Assembly (NCBI GenBank): GCA_029203105.1
Contig: CP119318.1
Coordinates: 139,001 to 203,000, forward strand
Length of the DNA stretch: 64,000 bases
Reading direction: 5' to 3'
Origin: Candidatus Kaistia colombiensis
GTDB taxonomy: Bacteria; Pseudomonadota; Alphaproteobacteria; Rhizobiales; Kaistiaceae
Shown: positions 37,228-46,487 of the stretch, piece by piece
Layout: the number at the start of each line of letters is the position of its first letter
Numbering within the stretch: position 1 is the stretch's first letter
The notes under the pieces: generated by a model
What the model was told of the DNA's origin: nothing
The model's database searches: none
What the model saw: only the letters and a program-made list of their open reading frames with translations
Made by a program: the position numbers and the translations under genes

Positions 37228-37790
37228 CGGCCGATCGTCCCGATGAAGCGGGCCGGCACGATGGCGGCGCCCACCGCGACCATGGCGATGTTGATCAGAT
37301 CGCCGAGGATGAACGGCGTGAAACCAAGCGCCAGAATGTCCTTGGCCGGCACGAACATGCCGAGCCAGGGCAAGCCGACGGCATAGGTGACGGTGATGCC
37401 GGCCAGCATGGCGACCGTGCGGCCCAGCGTCTTGCGCCCTTCGGCCAGCGCGCCGGTGACCCAGCTTGCCGCGAGATAGCCGAGCAGATAGCCGCCCGTC
37501 GGTCCCATCATGTAGGCAAGGCCGATGCCGCGCTCCGGCGAATCCGAGAAGACGGGCAAACCGGCGGCGCCGACGGCGAGATAGCCGAAGAAGGTCGCGG
37601 TCGCGAGACGGGGACCGGCGGCGATCGCGATCGCCATGACGGCGAGCGTGTGCAGCGTCATCGGCACCGGCCAGGATGGAATGTGGATTTTCGCGCAGAT
37701 CGTGATCAGCGCGATGCCGGCCACGACGACGGCGGCGGGGCGCACGAGGGTCCGCGCATTGCGGGACGTGAGGGCGAGAACCGAGTTCAT
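37224..37790 (-). CDS. bioY: Biotin transporter BioY
   Basis: A 188-residue S component with six membrane helices: [42 protein letters not shown] and GLPWLGMF are family motifs. It imports biotin, or possibly a precursor, alone or with an ECF energy module encoded elsewhere. AAGGAG precedes ATG 37790. Two BioR boxes sit in its promoter, so it and the bioB-bioD genes behind it are under BioR repression. Confidence 0.95.
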   Translation of the reverse strand: MNSVLALTSRNARTLVRPAAVVVAGIALITICAKIHIPSWPVPMTLHTLAVMAIAIAAGPRLATATFFGYLAVGAAGLPVFSDSPERGIGLAYMMGPTGGYLLGYLAASWVTGALAEGRKTLGRTVAMLAGITVTYAVGLPWLGMFVPAKDILALGFTPFILGDLINIAMVAVGAAIVPARFIGTIGR

Positions 37791-37807
37791 GTCGTCTCCT
37801 TGTGAAA

Positions 37808-37817
37808 TTATAGATAA
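37808..37817. promoter_or_regulatory. BioR box 1
   Basis: TTATAGATAA, an exact match to the BioR consensus TTATMKATAA, 18 bases upstream of the bioY start codon. Confidence 0.85.
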
Positions 37818-37826
37818 TAATTGCGT

Positions 37827-37836
37827 CTATCTATAA
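37827..37836. promoter_or_regulatory. BioR box 2
   Basis: CTATCTATAA, one mismatch from the consensus, 19 bases (nearly two turns) from box 1 in the bioY promoter. Confidence 0.7.
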
Positions 37837-37869
37837 TAGAATCCACATGGAGCGACGATTCGCAAGTCG

Positions 37870-37879
37870 CTATCTATAA
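37870..37879. promoter_or_regulatory. BioR box 3
   Basis: CTATCTATAA again, identical to box 2, lying 43 bases from it and just after the bioR stop codon. It may be a distal element of the bioY promoter. Confidence 0.6.
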
Positions 37880-37882
37880 TTC

Positions 37883-38551
37883 CTAGCCAACGATAGCGAA
37901 GGCGTCGCGCACCTTGCCTCCGGAGGCCGGTACGGGGCGTCGACCGATCCATTGCACATGCCCGGCCAGCGTCGAACAGGCCGCCTCGACCTGCCGTCCG
38001 CGCAAGGCGGCGAGGATGGCGCGATGGTCATGGTCGGTCCGTGCTTCCCAATCGGCGCGCCAGGCGGCAAAAAGGAAGCGAGCGCTGGCCGCGTGCAGAT
38101 CGTCGATCGAGGCCAGCAGGCGCGGCATCGCGCAGGGAGCCAGAATCAACCGGTGAAAGGTCCGGTTTGCCTCTTCCCAGGAGCGGACGTCGCGCGATTC
38201 GTCGCCGGCTTTCGTGGCCGCCTCGGCCTGGTCGAGAATGGCGGCCGTCAAATTGGGCGCGGCGTGACGCAACGCCAGAACCTCCAGCGCGGCGCGCATC
38301 TCCGCCACTTCCTTGACCTCGGCCAGGTTGAACGAGGCAACCCGCACGCCTCGGCGTGGTTCGCTCACGGCGAGACCCTGCGCCTCCAGCCGGCGAAACG
38401 CTTCGCGTACCGGCACATGGCTGGCGCCGAACTCCGCCGCGATGTGATCCTGCCGCAGGCGCGCGCCCGGCTCGATCTCGCCCGCAATGATCCGGTCCGC
38501 CAGCGCACGGCTGATCCGGACCGCCAAGGTGTCTTCTTTCGGCTTGCTCAT
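37883..38551 (-). CDS. bioR: BioR, GntR-family repressor of biotin genes
   Basis: A 222-residue regulator of the FadR subfamily: the winged helix is at about residues 10-75 (AVRISRALADRIIAGEIEPGARLRQDHIAAEFGASHVPVREAFRRLEAQGLA), followed by an all-helical FCD effector domain. The alphaproteobacterial BioR family represses bioY and bio synthesis genes at TTATMKATAA. Here it lies directly upstream of bioY on the same strand, with boxes before both genes, so autoregulation and control of bioYBD are expected. Confidence 0.9.
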   Translation of the reverse strand: MSKPKEDTLAVRISRALADRIIAGEIEPGARLRQDHIAAEFGASHVPVREAFRRLEAQGLAVSEPRRGVRVASFNLAEVKEVAEMRAALEVLALRHAAPNLTAAILDQAEAATKAGDESRDVRSWEEANRTFHRLILAPCAMPRLLASIDDLHAASARFLFAAWRADWEARTDHDHRAILAALRGRQVEAACSTLAGHVQWIGRRPVPASGGKVRDAFAIVG

Positions 38552-38554
38552 GTT

Positions 38555-38564
38555 TTATAGATAA
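38555..38564. promoter_or_regulatory. BioR box 4 at bioR
   Basis: TTATAGATAA four bases before the bioR start codon. Its closeness to ATG 38551 means it overlaps the transcription start or the leader, suggesting autorepression. Confidence 0.8.
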
Positions 38565-38823
38565 TTTCCCGCGCCAGGATTGTCGATGGCGAACGAAGCG
38601 CGCCAGGCATGGATATCCACGCATCCGGCGTCCCGATTTCGCCCGGAGAGCGCGACGGAAGGTCTCGCGAGATGCCGGCTGGGCGAAACGGCGCGTCGTC
38701 GCTATATCTGTAGGGCCATCTATCGGAAGACCCGGGGTCCCTGGATCGCGGAGGACGGGTTTGCCGCAATAAGAAGTCAGCAGGGCGCAACGACAGGTAG
38801 AAAAGCCATCTGGGAGGAAGGCG

Positions 38824-39789
38824 ATGTCGAAGCCGGAAATCGCACAGCATGCCGACAAGGTTCAGCTGGCCATTCGCTCGGGCGAGGCAGCGACATCCGC
38901 GCTCGTCGCCTCGTGGCAGCGTTCCGTCAGCCTGCATCAACTGGACCCGGCCGAGCGCCGACTTCCGACCCGTCTCAGCGATCGCGAACTGGCGCTGGCA
39001 AGGCAGCGCCTGGAGCCATTGCTGCAGGCCGCGCAGGCGAGCCTGGACCGGCTTTATTTCGCCGTCGGCGGCATCGGCTGCTGCGTACTGCTCGCCGATG
39101 TCGACGGCGTGCCGGTCGAACGGCGTGGCGCCGTCAGCGACAACGACACGTTCGAGGATTGGGGGCTCTGGACCGGATGCGTCTGGAGCGAGGAAAGCGA
39201 AGGCACCAACGGCATCGGCACCTGCCTCGTCGAGCAACGGGCGCTGACCATCCACCGCCAGCAGCATTTCTTCACCCGCAACACCGCCCTCTCCTGCACG
39301 ACCGCGCCGATCTTCGATCATGAGGGCCGCGTCGCCGCTGCCCTCGACGTCTCCTCCTGCCGCACCGATCTGACCGAGGACGTCGTCAATCTGGTCGCCA
39401 TGGCGGTCAACGAGGCGACGCGGCGGATCGAGGCCGAGAATTTCCGCCTCGCCTTTCCCGATGCCCGCATCATCGTCGCGCCGACGGCGGAATGGTCGCC
39501 AAACGCCCTGCTCGCCGTCGACCACGACGACATCGTCATCGGCGCCACGCGCGCGGCGCGGAACGCCTACCGGCATCACGACACGCTGATCGGCCAGCCG
39601 GTTCCCCTCAGCAGCCAGTCCGGCGACATACGCTTCGACGATGGGCTGCGCCACGCCGAGCGGATCATCCTCGAACGAGCGCTCTCGCGCTCCGGCGGCA
39701 ATGTGACGGCCGCCGCCCGCCAGCTCGGCGTCTCACGCGCCACCCTACATCGCAAGCTCGGCAGGCTTGGCCTGGACCGCGCCAACTGA
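38824..39789 (+). CDS. GAF-Fis transcriptional regulator without an AAA+ domain (AcoR-like)
   Basis: A 321-residue regulator preceded by GGGAGGAAGG. The N-terminal half is the AcoR-type GAF sensor (SWQRSVSLHQLDPAERRLPTRLSD, SESEGTNGIGTCL-like segment EESEGTNGIGTCLVEQRALTIHR, and FFTRNTALSCTTAPIFDHEGRVAAALDVSS). The C-terminus is a Fis-type helix-turn-helix (about 275-321, ERALSRSGGNVTAAARQLGVSRATLHRKLGRLGL). The sigma-54 AAA+ domain that AcoR carries between them is missing. It is followed by an aldehyde dehydrogenase, whose expression it probably controls from three half-sites just downstream. Confidence 0.88.
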   Translation: MSKPEIAQHADKVQLAIRSGEAATSALVASWQRSVSLHQLDPAERRLPTRLSDRELALARQRLEPLLQAAQASLDRLYFAVGGIGCCVLLADVDGVPVERRGAVSDNDTFEDWGLWTGCVWSEESEGTNGIGTCLVEQRALTIHRQQHFFTRNTALSCTTAPIFDHEGRVAAALDVSSCRTDLTEDVVNLVAMAVNEATRRIEAENFRLAFPDARIIVAPTAEWSPNALLAVDHDDIVIGATRAARNAYRHHDTLIGQPVPLSSQSGDIRFDDGLRHAERIILERALSRSGGNVTAAARQLGVSRATLHRKLGRLGLDRAN

Positions 39790-39793
39790 ACTA

Positions 39794-39832
39794 TTGCGAC
39801 GCAACAAGCTATTGCGGCGCACAGTGTCGCAA
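39794..39832. promoter_or_regulatory. Half-site cluster upstream of the aldehyde dehydrogenase
   Basis: TTGCGAC (39794-39800) and TTGCGGC (39812-39818), 18 bases apart in direct orientation, plus an inverted GTCGCAA (39826-39832). They lie between the GAF-Fis regulator and the aldehyde dehydrogenase gene and are the best candidates for the regulator's binding sites. Confidence 0.55.
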
Positions 39833-39940
39833 GGGTGAGACAGTTCCACCTCCCGCTCCGTGCGACCGGGCTGACAATCGCCGCCGTCGAGCCAAACTCC
39901 TCCCATGACGCGGATTAAGCGTCGACCAAGGGAGGTCATC

Positions 39941-41458
<1,518 letters not shown>

Positions 41459-41476
41459 AGGGCTCCTCCCCAACTG

Positions 41477-41510
41477 GCACCGCGCGGCATCCGCCGCGCG
41501 GTGCATTTTT
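41477..41510 (+). terminator. Intercistronic terminator/attenuator between the dehydrogenase and DUF779 genes
   Basis: A perfect 11-bp G+C-rich stem, GCACCGCGCGG (41477-41487) and CCGCGCGGTGC (41494-41504), followed by ATTTTT. It lies 18 bases after the dehydrogenase stop and 15 bases before the DUF779 start. Confidence 0.75.
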
Positions 41511-41525
41511 CCGGATGAGGCTCAA

Positions 41526-41873
41526 ATGGAAAAGATTTCCGAAGACCGTGTCTCCGCGACACCGGCGGCGATCCAGTTGCTCGACGAGATCATCGCCGAT
41601 CACGGGCCCGTCCTGTTTCACCAATCCGGCGGCTGCTGCGATGGCTCGTCGCCCATGTGCTACCCGCGCGGCGAGTTCATCATCGGCGACCGGGACGTGC
41701 TGCTCGGCACCATCGGCGAGACGCCTTTCTATATCGGCGCCGCGCAGTATGAGGTCTGGAAGCACACCGAACTGACGATCGACGCGGTGAACGGCCGGGG
41801 CGGCATGTTCTCGCTCGACAATGGCCGCGAGCGCCGCTTCCTCGTCCGGTCCGAGCTCTGCGCCGTCGGCTAG
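41526..41873 (+). CDS. DUF779 family protein, partner of the aldehyde dehydrogenase
   Basis: A 115-residue cytosolic protein of family DUF779. The cysteine-rich HQSGGCCDGSSPMCYPRGEF segment and the C-terminal SLDNGRERRFLVRSELC are characteristic, and the clustered cysteines suggest metal or iron binding. Genes of this family sit next to aldehyde dehydrogenases across proteobacteria, yet the function is unknown. Upstream, a terminator would lower its expression relative to the enzyme. Confidence 0.88.
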   Translation: MEKISEDRVSATPAAIQLLDEIIADHGPVLFHQSGGCCDGSSPMCYPRGEFIIGDRDVLLGTIGETPFYIGAAQYEVWKHTELTIDAVNGRGGMFSLDNGRERRFLVRSELCAVG

Positions 41874-42049
41874 GGATACAGGGAAGAGAAGGCTGTACGG
41901 ACGGCCCCCCCTGCTGTGGCCCGCGCCCTATCCGATTCACGCTCAGCGCGGCCGCCAGTTGCGGACGCTGGGCAAGGTGTGACCGATTTTTGCCCCAGGC
42001 AGGTCGCACCGGCTCGGTCCGGGGCGAGCATCCACCCCTACGACGGGGC

Positions 42050-43141
42050 CTAGGTCGGCGAGTGCCGCCTCGCGAATTCGACGATTGCGGCACTCACCCG
42101 CCCGGGTCTCTCCTGCGGCGCCCAATGGCCGCAGGTCTCGAGGAATACCGGCGGCTCGAGCCCGGGCACAAGGGTGGGCATGGAAGCGATGAGGTCCCGC
42201 ATCCCCGGCATGCTCAGCCCGACATCGCGATCGCCCACAATATAGAGCGCCGGAATGTCGACGGTCCTGCCCTTCAAGGCGGCTTGCAGCGCCCAGTTTC
42301 GGTCGAGGTTGCGGTAGTAGTTGAGGCCGCCCCGAAAGCCACTATGGGCAAAGGCGGCGACGAAGATCCGCAGATCCTCCTCGGTTAGCCACTTCGGCAA
42401 CGCGTTCGGAAGCGGCAACGGCGCAAGCAGGCCGTCCTTTCGCGAGACCATTCTGAATGGATTGGGGGTGCCGTCGCCGGGCACGCGTGGCCCCGCATCG
42501 GCCGACGCCGCAAAAAGCAACTTGCGCAGCGTCGTAGACACATCCCTCTCGAATTCGGCCTCGACTACGCCTGGCTCCTGGAAATACAGCGTGTAGAAGA
42601 GGGCGTCGGCCGTCTGCGGAAAGATCCGGGTCGGCGGAACCGGCGGCTGTCCCATCATGGGCACGCCGATCGCCACGACGGCGCGGAAGCGGTCCGGGCG
42701 CATCAGCGCAGCCTGCCAGGCAACGCTCGCGCCCCAATCATTGCCGGCGACGATCGCCGTCGGCTCGCCGAGAGCGTCCAGGATGCCGATCATGTCGCCC
42801 ACGAGATGGAACAGTGTGAAGGCTTCGGGGTCGGCGGGACTGTCCGTCTCGCCATATCCGCGCATGTCCGGCGCCACGACGTGGAAGCCCGCCTCCGCAA
42901 GCGCGGTGACCTGATGCCGCCACGCATGAGAGGTCTCTGGAAATCCATGGCACAGCAGGACCAGCGGCCCCTCGCCCTCCTCTGCGATGTTGATCCGGAT
43001 CCCATTCGCTTCGATAAACCGATGCTGCATCCTATCCTCCGGTCTGCGGGGCGGTTTCGCGGTGGCGCTCCGGACGGGAAACGACGCCAGAGCCGACGAA
43101 GCCGCCCCGGCCAGACTGGCCAAAAATGTCCGTCTCAACAT
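42050..43141 (-). CDS. Exported alpha/beta hydrolase, epoxide hydrolase-like
   Basis: About 363 residues from ATG 43141, preceded by GAGGTG. A signal peptide-like start (MLRRTFLASLAGAASSALASF) carries a double arginine, so Tat or Sec export is possible. The hydrolase has the oxyanion motif HGFPE, the nucleophile elbow GNDWGAS (aspartate, typical of epoxide and dehalogenase-like hydrolases), and a C-terminal ETCGHWAPQERP histidine. Lid-domain tyrosines of epoxide hydrolases may be in TLYFQEPG and NYYRNLDRNW. It is divergent from an Rrf2-type regulator. Confidence 0.85.
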   Translation of the reverse strand: MLRRTFLASLAGAASSALASFPVRSATAKPPRRPEDRMQHRFIEANGIRINIAEEGEGPLVLLCHGFPETSHAWRHQVTALAEAGFHVVAPDMRGYGETDSPADPEAFTLFHLVGDMIGILDALGEPTAIVAGNDWGASVAWQAALMRPDRFRAVVAIGVPMMGQPPVPPTRIFPQTADALFYTLYFQEPGVVEAEFERDVSTTLRKLLFAASADAGPRVPGDGTPNPFRMVSRKDGLLAPLPLPNALPKWLTEEDLRIFVAAFAHSGFRGGLNYYRNLDRNWALQAALKGRTVDIPALYIVGDRDVGLSMPGMRDLIASMPTLVPGLEPPVFLETCGHWAPQERPGRVSAAIVEFARRHSPT

Positions 43142-43199
43142 GTGCCACACCTCGTATGCGAAACCACATAAGTTACACATTCGTACAAGTCAATAATCC

Positions 43200-43216
43200 G
43201 TAACTGAAACAGTTAC
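43200..43216. promoter_or_regulatory. Operator in the Rrf2/epoxide hydrolase divergent promoter
   Basis: GTAACTGAAACAGTTAC is a perfect 7-3-7 palindrome in the 97-base spacer, 23 bases before the Rrf2 start. A nearby AAGTTAC (43172-43178) repeats half of it. Confidence 0.65.
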
Positions 43217-43238
43217 AGAACGAGCCGAGGACCTCTCC

Positions 43239-43658
43239 TTGCGAAGCGACAGCCGCCTTTCCCGGATGCTGCATGTGCTCGTCCACATGCAGCTTCTCGG
43301 AGGAACCGAAACATCCGACACCATCTCCCTGATGCTGAAGACCAATCCGGTCGTCGTGCGCCGTACGATGGCCAAGCTGAAGCAACACGGGATCGTTTCG
43401 TCGGAGGGAGGCCCCGGCGGCGGCTGGCGACTGCTGCACGCGCCCGAGGACCTGACGGTGCTGGAAGTCCATCGCGCCCTGACCGACGCCTCGATCTTCA
43501 CGCTGGCGCTATCGGCCGATCATCCAGCCTGCCCCGTCGAGCGCGCGGTCAATGCCCGGCTCTCCCACGCGATGAACCGGGCGGAAGCCGTGCTGGCCGA
43601 GGAGTTCGGGGCCATGACGCTCGCCGACATTGCCCGGGAGTTCCAATCGGCTGGCTGA
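43239..43658 (+). CDS. Rrf2 family transcriptional regulator
   Basis: A 139-residue winged-helix regulator: SRLSRMLHVLVHMQL, NPVVVRRTMAKLKQHGIVSSEGGPGGGWRLLHAPEDLTVLEVHRALTD is the Rrf2 core. It has only one cysteine (ACPVE), so it cannot bind an Fe-S cluster as IscR and NsrR do; it belongs to the YwnA-like, cluster-free branch. The start is TTG 43239. It is divergent from the epoxide hydrolase-like gene and most likely represses it through the palindrome between them. Confidence 0.85.
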   Translation: MRSDSRLSRMLHVLVHMQLLGGTETSDTISLMLKTNPVVVRRTMAKLKQHGIVSSEGGPGGGWRLLHAPEDLTVLEVHRALTDASIFTLALSADHPACPVERAVNARLSHAMNRAEAVLAEEFGAMTLADIAREFQSAG

Positions 43659-44149
43659 GGCAGGAAATCCGGAGCTCCCGAAGATCTGCCCAGGATGGAT
43701 CGCGAAGCCTGCGTTCGGCGCGCAGCCAAGCCGACACGCGGCCCGGAAATCATTCGGGCCCGAAGCGCAAATAGCGCCCGAAAGGGCGCCAAGACATCAT
43801 CAAGCCAATAGGGAAATCGCGCGCCCGAAGAGATTCGAACTCCTGCCGCCGGATACGTAGGCTCTCTGAGCGATTGATTTTGTTGATCGCCGTTCCCAAC
43901 CGGGCGAACGGAAACGGGATAATGGCGGCTCCGAACACGCGCGGCCTTTTCCATCGACCGAATGTTCGCGCGCCCTCACAACTCCCGGCGCGCGTCGCTG
44001 GAGTCGGCTCTCCATCGCGGCTCCTTTATCACCCGCTATGTAACCCGGTAAGCAACACGCAAAGGTGTGCCCGGATCAACGGGCGCAAAGGCTAGCCGAA
44101 AATTGCCAAGCAATTACAATAACTTACAGCGATGTTGGAAAAGAGAAGG
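43659..44149. other. Gene-poor region before tRNA-Leu
   Basis: No credible protein-coding gene was found in these 490 bases. A tRNA-Arg fragment is present (43819-43861). The rest holds no clear promoter, repeat or RNA. Confidence 0.5.
43819..43861 (-). other. 3' fragment of a tRNA-Arg(ACG) gene
   Basis: On the minus strand this reads as a CTACG anticodon loop, a variable region, the T-arm AGGAGTTCGAATCTCTTC, and GGGCGCGC of the acceptor end. The D-arm and 5' acceptor strand are absent and CCA is not encoded. Such 3' fragments usually mark the junction of a lost or degraded integrated element. Confidence 0.55.
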
Positions 44150-44234
44150 TGGTGCGGGCGGTCGGAATCGAACCGACACTCCTTTCGGAACCGGATTTTG
44201 AGTCCGGCGCGTCTACCAGTTCCACCACGCCCGC
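44150..44234 (-). tRNA. tRNA-Leu (anticodon CAA)
   Basis: An 85-base class II tRNA with encoded CCA. Acceptor stem GCGGGCG/CGCCCGC, anticodon loop CTCAAAA (anticodon CAA), a long variable arm (GTTCCGAAAGGAGT region) and T-loop GTTCGATTC are all present. It reads TTG codons. Confidence 0.95.
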
Positions 44235-44427
44235 AACGCGCTGGCCAGTGGCCTGCGACGGCGCGACTATAGTCAGGCTTGCGCCAGAAGCAACGCCGAT
44301 TTCGCCCTATGCCCAATTGTCGCCAGCATGCGCTTCCACCGTCCACGCGGATGTGAAATACCGGGGCGTCGACAGCGTCGAGCCCGGCAGGCTAGAAGCA
44401 GACCGCATCGATCAAAGCGAGACCTGA

Positions 44428-44928
44428 ATGGCCGATAGTTCCTCCCGCCGCCTGCCGCTTGCCCTCCTCAGCTTCGGATTGGGCCTCGCGGCGATCCTTG
44501 GCGCCTGGGGCTCCCAGAGCTTCGGCGGCTATTCCCCGTGCAAGCTCTGCCTCGAGCAGCGCATTCCCTACTATCTCGGCCTGCCGGTGCTGCTGGTCGC
44601 CATCCTGCTGCTCAGCGCCCGCAAATCGACGGCGCTGGCGCGCGCGCTGCTGGTGCTGGCCGGGGTGATCTTCCTCGTCAGCCTCGGTCTCGGCCTCTAT
44701 CACGCCGGCGTCGAATGGAAGTTCTGGCTCGGACCGGCCGATTGCGGCGGCGGCCTGACGACGACGGAAAATGCCGGCGACCTGCTGGCGCAGATCGGCA
44801 AGACCAAGGTGGTGAGCTGCGGCGAAGCGGCGCTGCGTGTGCTCGGCCTTTCCTTTGCCGGCTGGAACGCCGTCGTCTCCGCCGTTATCGCCGCCGCCCT
44901 TTTCCGCGCCGGCCTGCGCCAGGCGTGA
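44428..44928 (+). CDS. dsbB: Disulfide bond formation protein B (DsbB family)
   Basis: A 166-residue protein with four membrane helices that reoxidises the periplasmic thiol oxidase DsbA and passes electrons to quinone. The first redox pair is C38-K-L-C41 in SPCKLCLEQR, where R45 resembles the quinone-contacting arginine. The second pair is C105 and C130 in the second periplasmic loop. No DsbA gene is adjacent. The gene runs alone between tRNA-Leu and the convergent asd gene. Confidence 0.92.
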   Translation: MADSSSRRLPLALLSFGLGLAAILGAWGSQSFGGYSPCKLCLEQRIPYYLGLPVLLVAILLLSARKSTALARALLVLAGVIFLVSLGLGLYHAGVEWKFWLGPADCGGGLTTTENAGDLLAQIGKTKVVSCGEAALRVLGLSFAGWNAVVSAVIAAALFRAGLRQA

Positions 44929-45018
44929 ACCCGGCCTTCGGCCCATCGCCTCTTCCGTGAGGCGGGCGGTAGGGGCCGTATCCGGCAGCCGCCACCCGAC
45001 CGCATCCCGATAAAGAAA

Positions 45019-45042
45019 AGGCGCGGCCTCGCGGCCGCGCCT
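45019..45042 (-). terminator. Terminator of asd
   Basis: AGGCGCGGCC (45019-45028), loop TCGC, GGCCGCGCCT (45033-45042). Read on the minus strand it is followed by TTTCTTT, so it ends the asd transcript about 100 bases after the stop. Confidence 0.75.
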
Positions 45043-45054
45043 GATCCAGATGGT

Positions 45055-45101
45055 AGAGCGATTTCAAGCGACCTGGATACCGGTTCGCATGAAGAGAACG
45101 C
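45055..45101. repeat. Dispersed intergenic repeat, copy 2 (GATACCGGTTCGC family)
   Basis: Related to 6371-6418: AGAGCG, then a short variable part, GGATACCGGTTCGC and TGAAGA-AACGC. It lies between asd and its terminator. Confidence 0.65.
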
Positions 45102-45142
45102 AACCCAACAAAGAGCTGGAGCCCAAGGTTGGCTGAGTCGCC

Positions 45143-46177
45143 TCAGGCGGCCTGCTTCTTCGGCGTAATCAGCTTGCGATTGACCAGAACTTCGGCGATC
45201 TGCACCGCGTTGAGGGCAGCGCCCTTGCGCAGATTGTCGGAGACGACCCACATGTTGAGGCCGTTCTCGACCGTCGCGTCCTCGCGGATACGCGAGATGT
45301 AGGTCGCGTCCTCGCCGGTCGCCTCATACGGCGTGATGTACTGCTCTTCTTCCGGATTATCGATGACCAGGCAGCCGGGCGCCTCGCGCAGGATGTCGCG
45401 CGCCTCGTCGGCCGAAATCGGCTTCTCGAACTCGATGTTGACGGATTCGGAGTGCGAGACGAACACCGGCACGCGCACGGCGGTGCAGGTCAGCTTGATC
45501 TTCGGGTCGAGGATCTTCTTCGTCTCGGCCATCACCTTCCACTCTTCCTTGGTGTAGCCGTCCTCCATGAAGACGTCGATGTGCGGGATGAGGTTGAAGG
45601 CGATGCGCTTGGTGAACTTGGTCGATTCGATGGGATCGTTGACGAAGACGGCGCGGGTCTGCGTGAACAGCTCGTCCATGCCTTCCTTGCCGGCGCCCGA
45701 CACCGACTGGTAGGTCGAGACGACGACGCGCTTGATCGTGGCGATGTCGTGCAGCGGCTTCAGCGCGACGACGAGCTGCGCGGTCGAGCAGTTCGGATTG
45801 GCGATGATGTTGAGCTTGGAGAAGCCGGTGATGGCATCGGCGTTCACTTCCGGCACGATCAGCGGCACCTGCGCGTCGTAGCGCCAGGCCGACGAGTTGT
45901 CGATGACGACGCAGCCCTGCGCGCCGATCTTCGGCGCCCATTCCTTCGAGATCGAGCCGCCGGCCGACATCAGGCAGATGTCGGTGTCGGAGAAATCATA
46001 CTGGTCGAGCGGCTTCACCTTCAGCGTCTTGTCGCCGAAGGAGACTTCGGTGCCCTGGCTGCGGCGGGAGGCGAGCGCCACCACCTCATCGGCCGGAAAG
46101 CCGCGCTCGTCGAGGATCGTAAGAATTTCGCGGCCCACATTGCCCGTGGCGCCAACGATCGCGACCTTGTAACCCAT
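45143..46177 (-). CDS. asd: Aspartate-semialdehyde dehydrogenase
   Basis: A 344-residue NADPH enzyme that converts aspartyl phosphate to the semialdehyde on the way to lysine, diaminopimelate, threonine and methionine. The cofactor loop GATGNVGREIL is at residues 9-19, and the catalytic cysteine is C130 in IANPNCSTAQL. The start is ATG 46177 with AAGGAGCAGGAC upstream. An in-frame ATG at 46210 is less likely. It is monocistronic. Confidence 0.96.
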   Translation of the reverse strand: MGYKVAIVGATGNVGREILTILDERGFPADEVVALASRRSQGTEVSFGDKTLKVKPLDQYDFSDTDICLMSAGGSISKEWAPKIGAQGCVVIDNSSAWRYDAQVPLIVPEVNADAITGFSKLNIIANPNCSTAQLVVALKPLHDIATIKRVVVSTYQSVSGAGKEGMDELFTQTRAVFVNDPIESTKFTKRIAFNLIPHIDVFMEDGYTKEEWKVMAETKKILDPKIKLTCTAVRVPVFVSHSESVNIEFEKPISADEARDILREAPGCLVIDNPEEEQYITPYEATGEDATYISRIREDATVENGLNMWVVSDNLRKGAALNAVQIAEVLVNRKLITPKKQAA

Positions 46178-46487
46178 TTTGTCCTGCTCCTTGTCCGTCT
46201 TCTCCCCCACCCGATCGTCCGCGGATATCCCACGTCCGGTCGACCCCGTCTCCCTCGGGGCCCCGGGGGAGATTGGGGGCGCGGAGGGACGTCAGGCAGT
46301 CGTCGTGGTTTTCGACGTTTTGGCGGTGGTGGAGTTGCGCGTGACGGCCATGCATGCCCGGGTGACGGAAGCCACCAGGTCGACTAGGATCGAGGATGCA
46401 TTGGCGTGCGCGGTCATCGGTCTATCCGAAGAAAGTTGGCGCACGTTCTGCCGTCAAACCAGAGAGAAGTCAACGGAGACGAACGGC
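46178..46487. other. Divergent spacer upstream of asd
   Basis: A 310-base spacer with no supported gene. It contains a near-perfect 24-base palindrome (46249-46272, centred on GGGGCCCC), which may be a protein-binding site or an RNA hairpin for the asd leader. Confidence 0.45.

Noticed and set aside
43630..44095. Short open frames between Rrf2 and tRNA-Leu
   Set aside because: They overlap the tRNA fragment, lack SD sites and show no protein-like composition.
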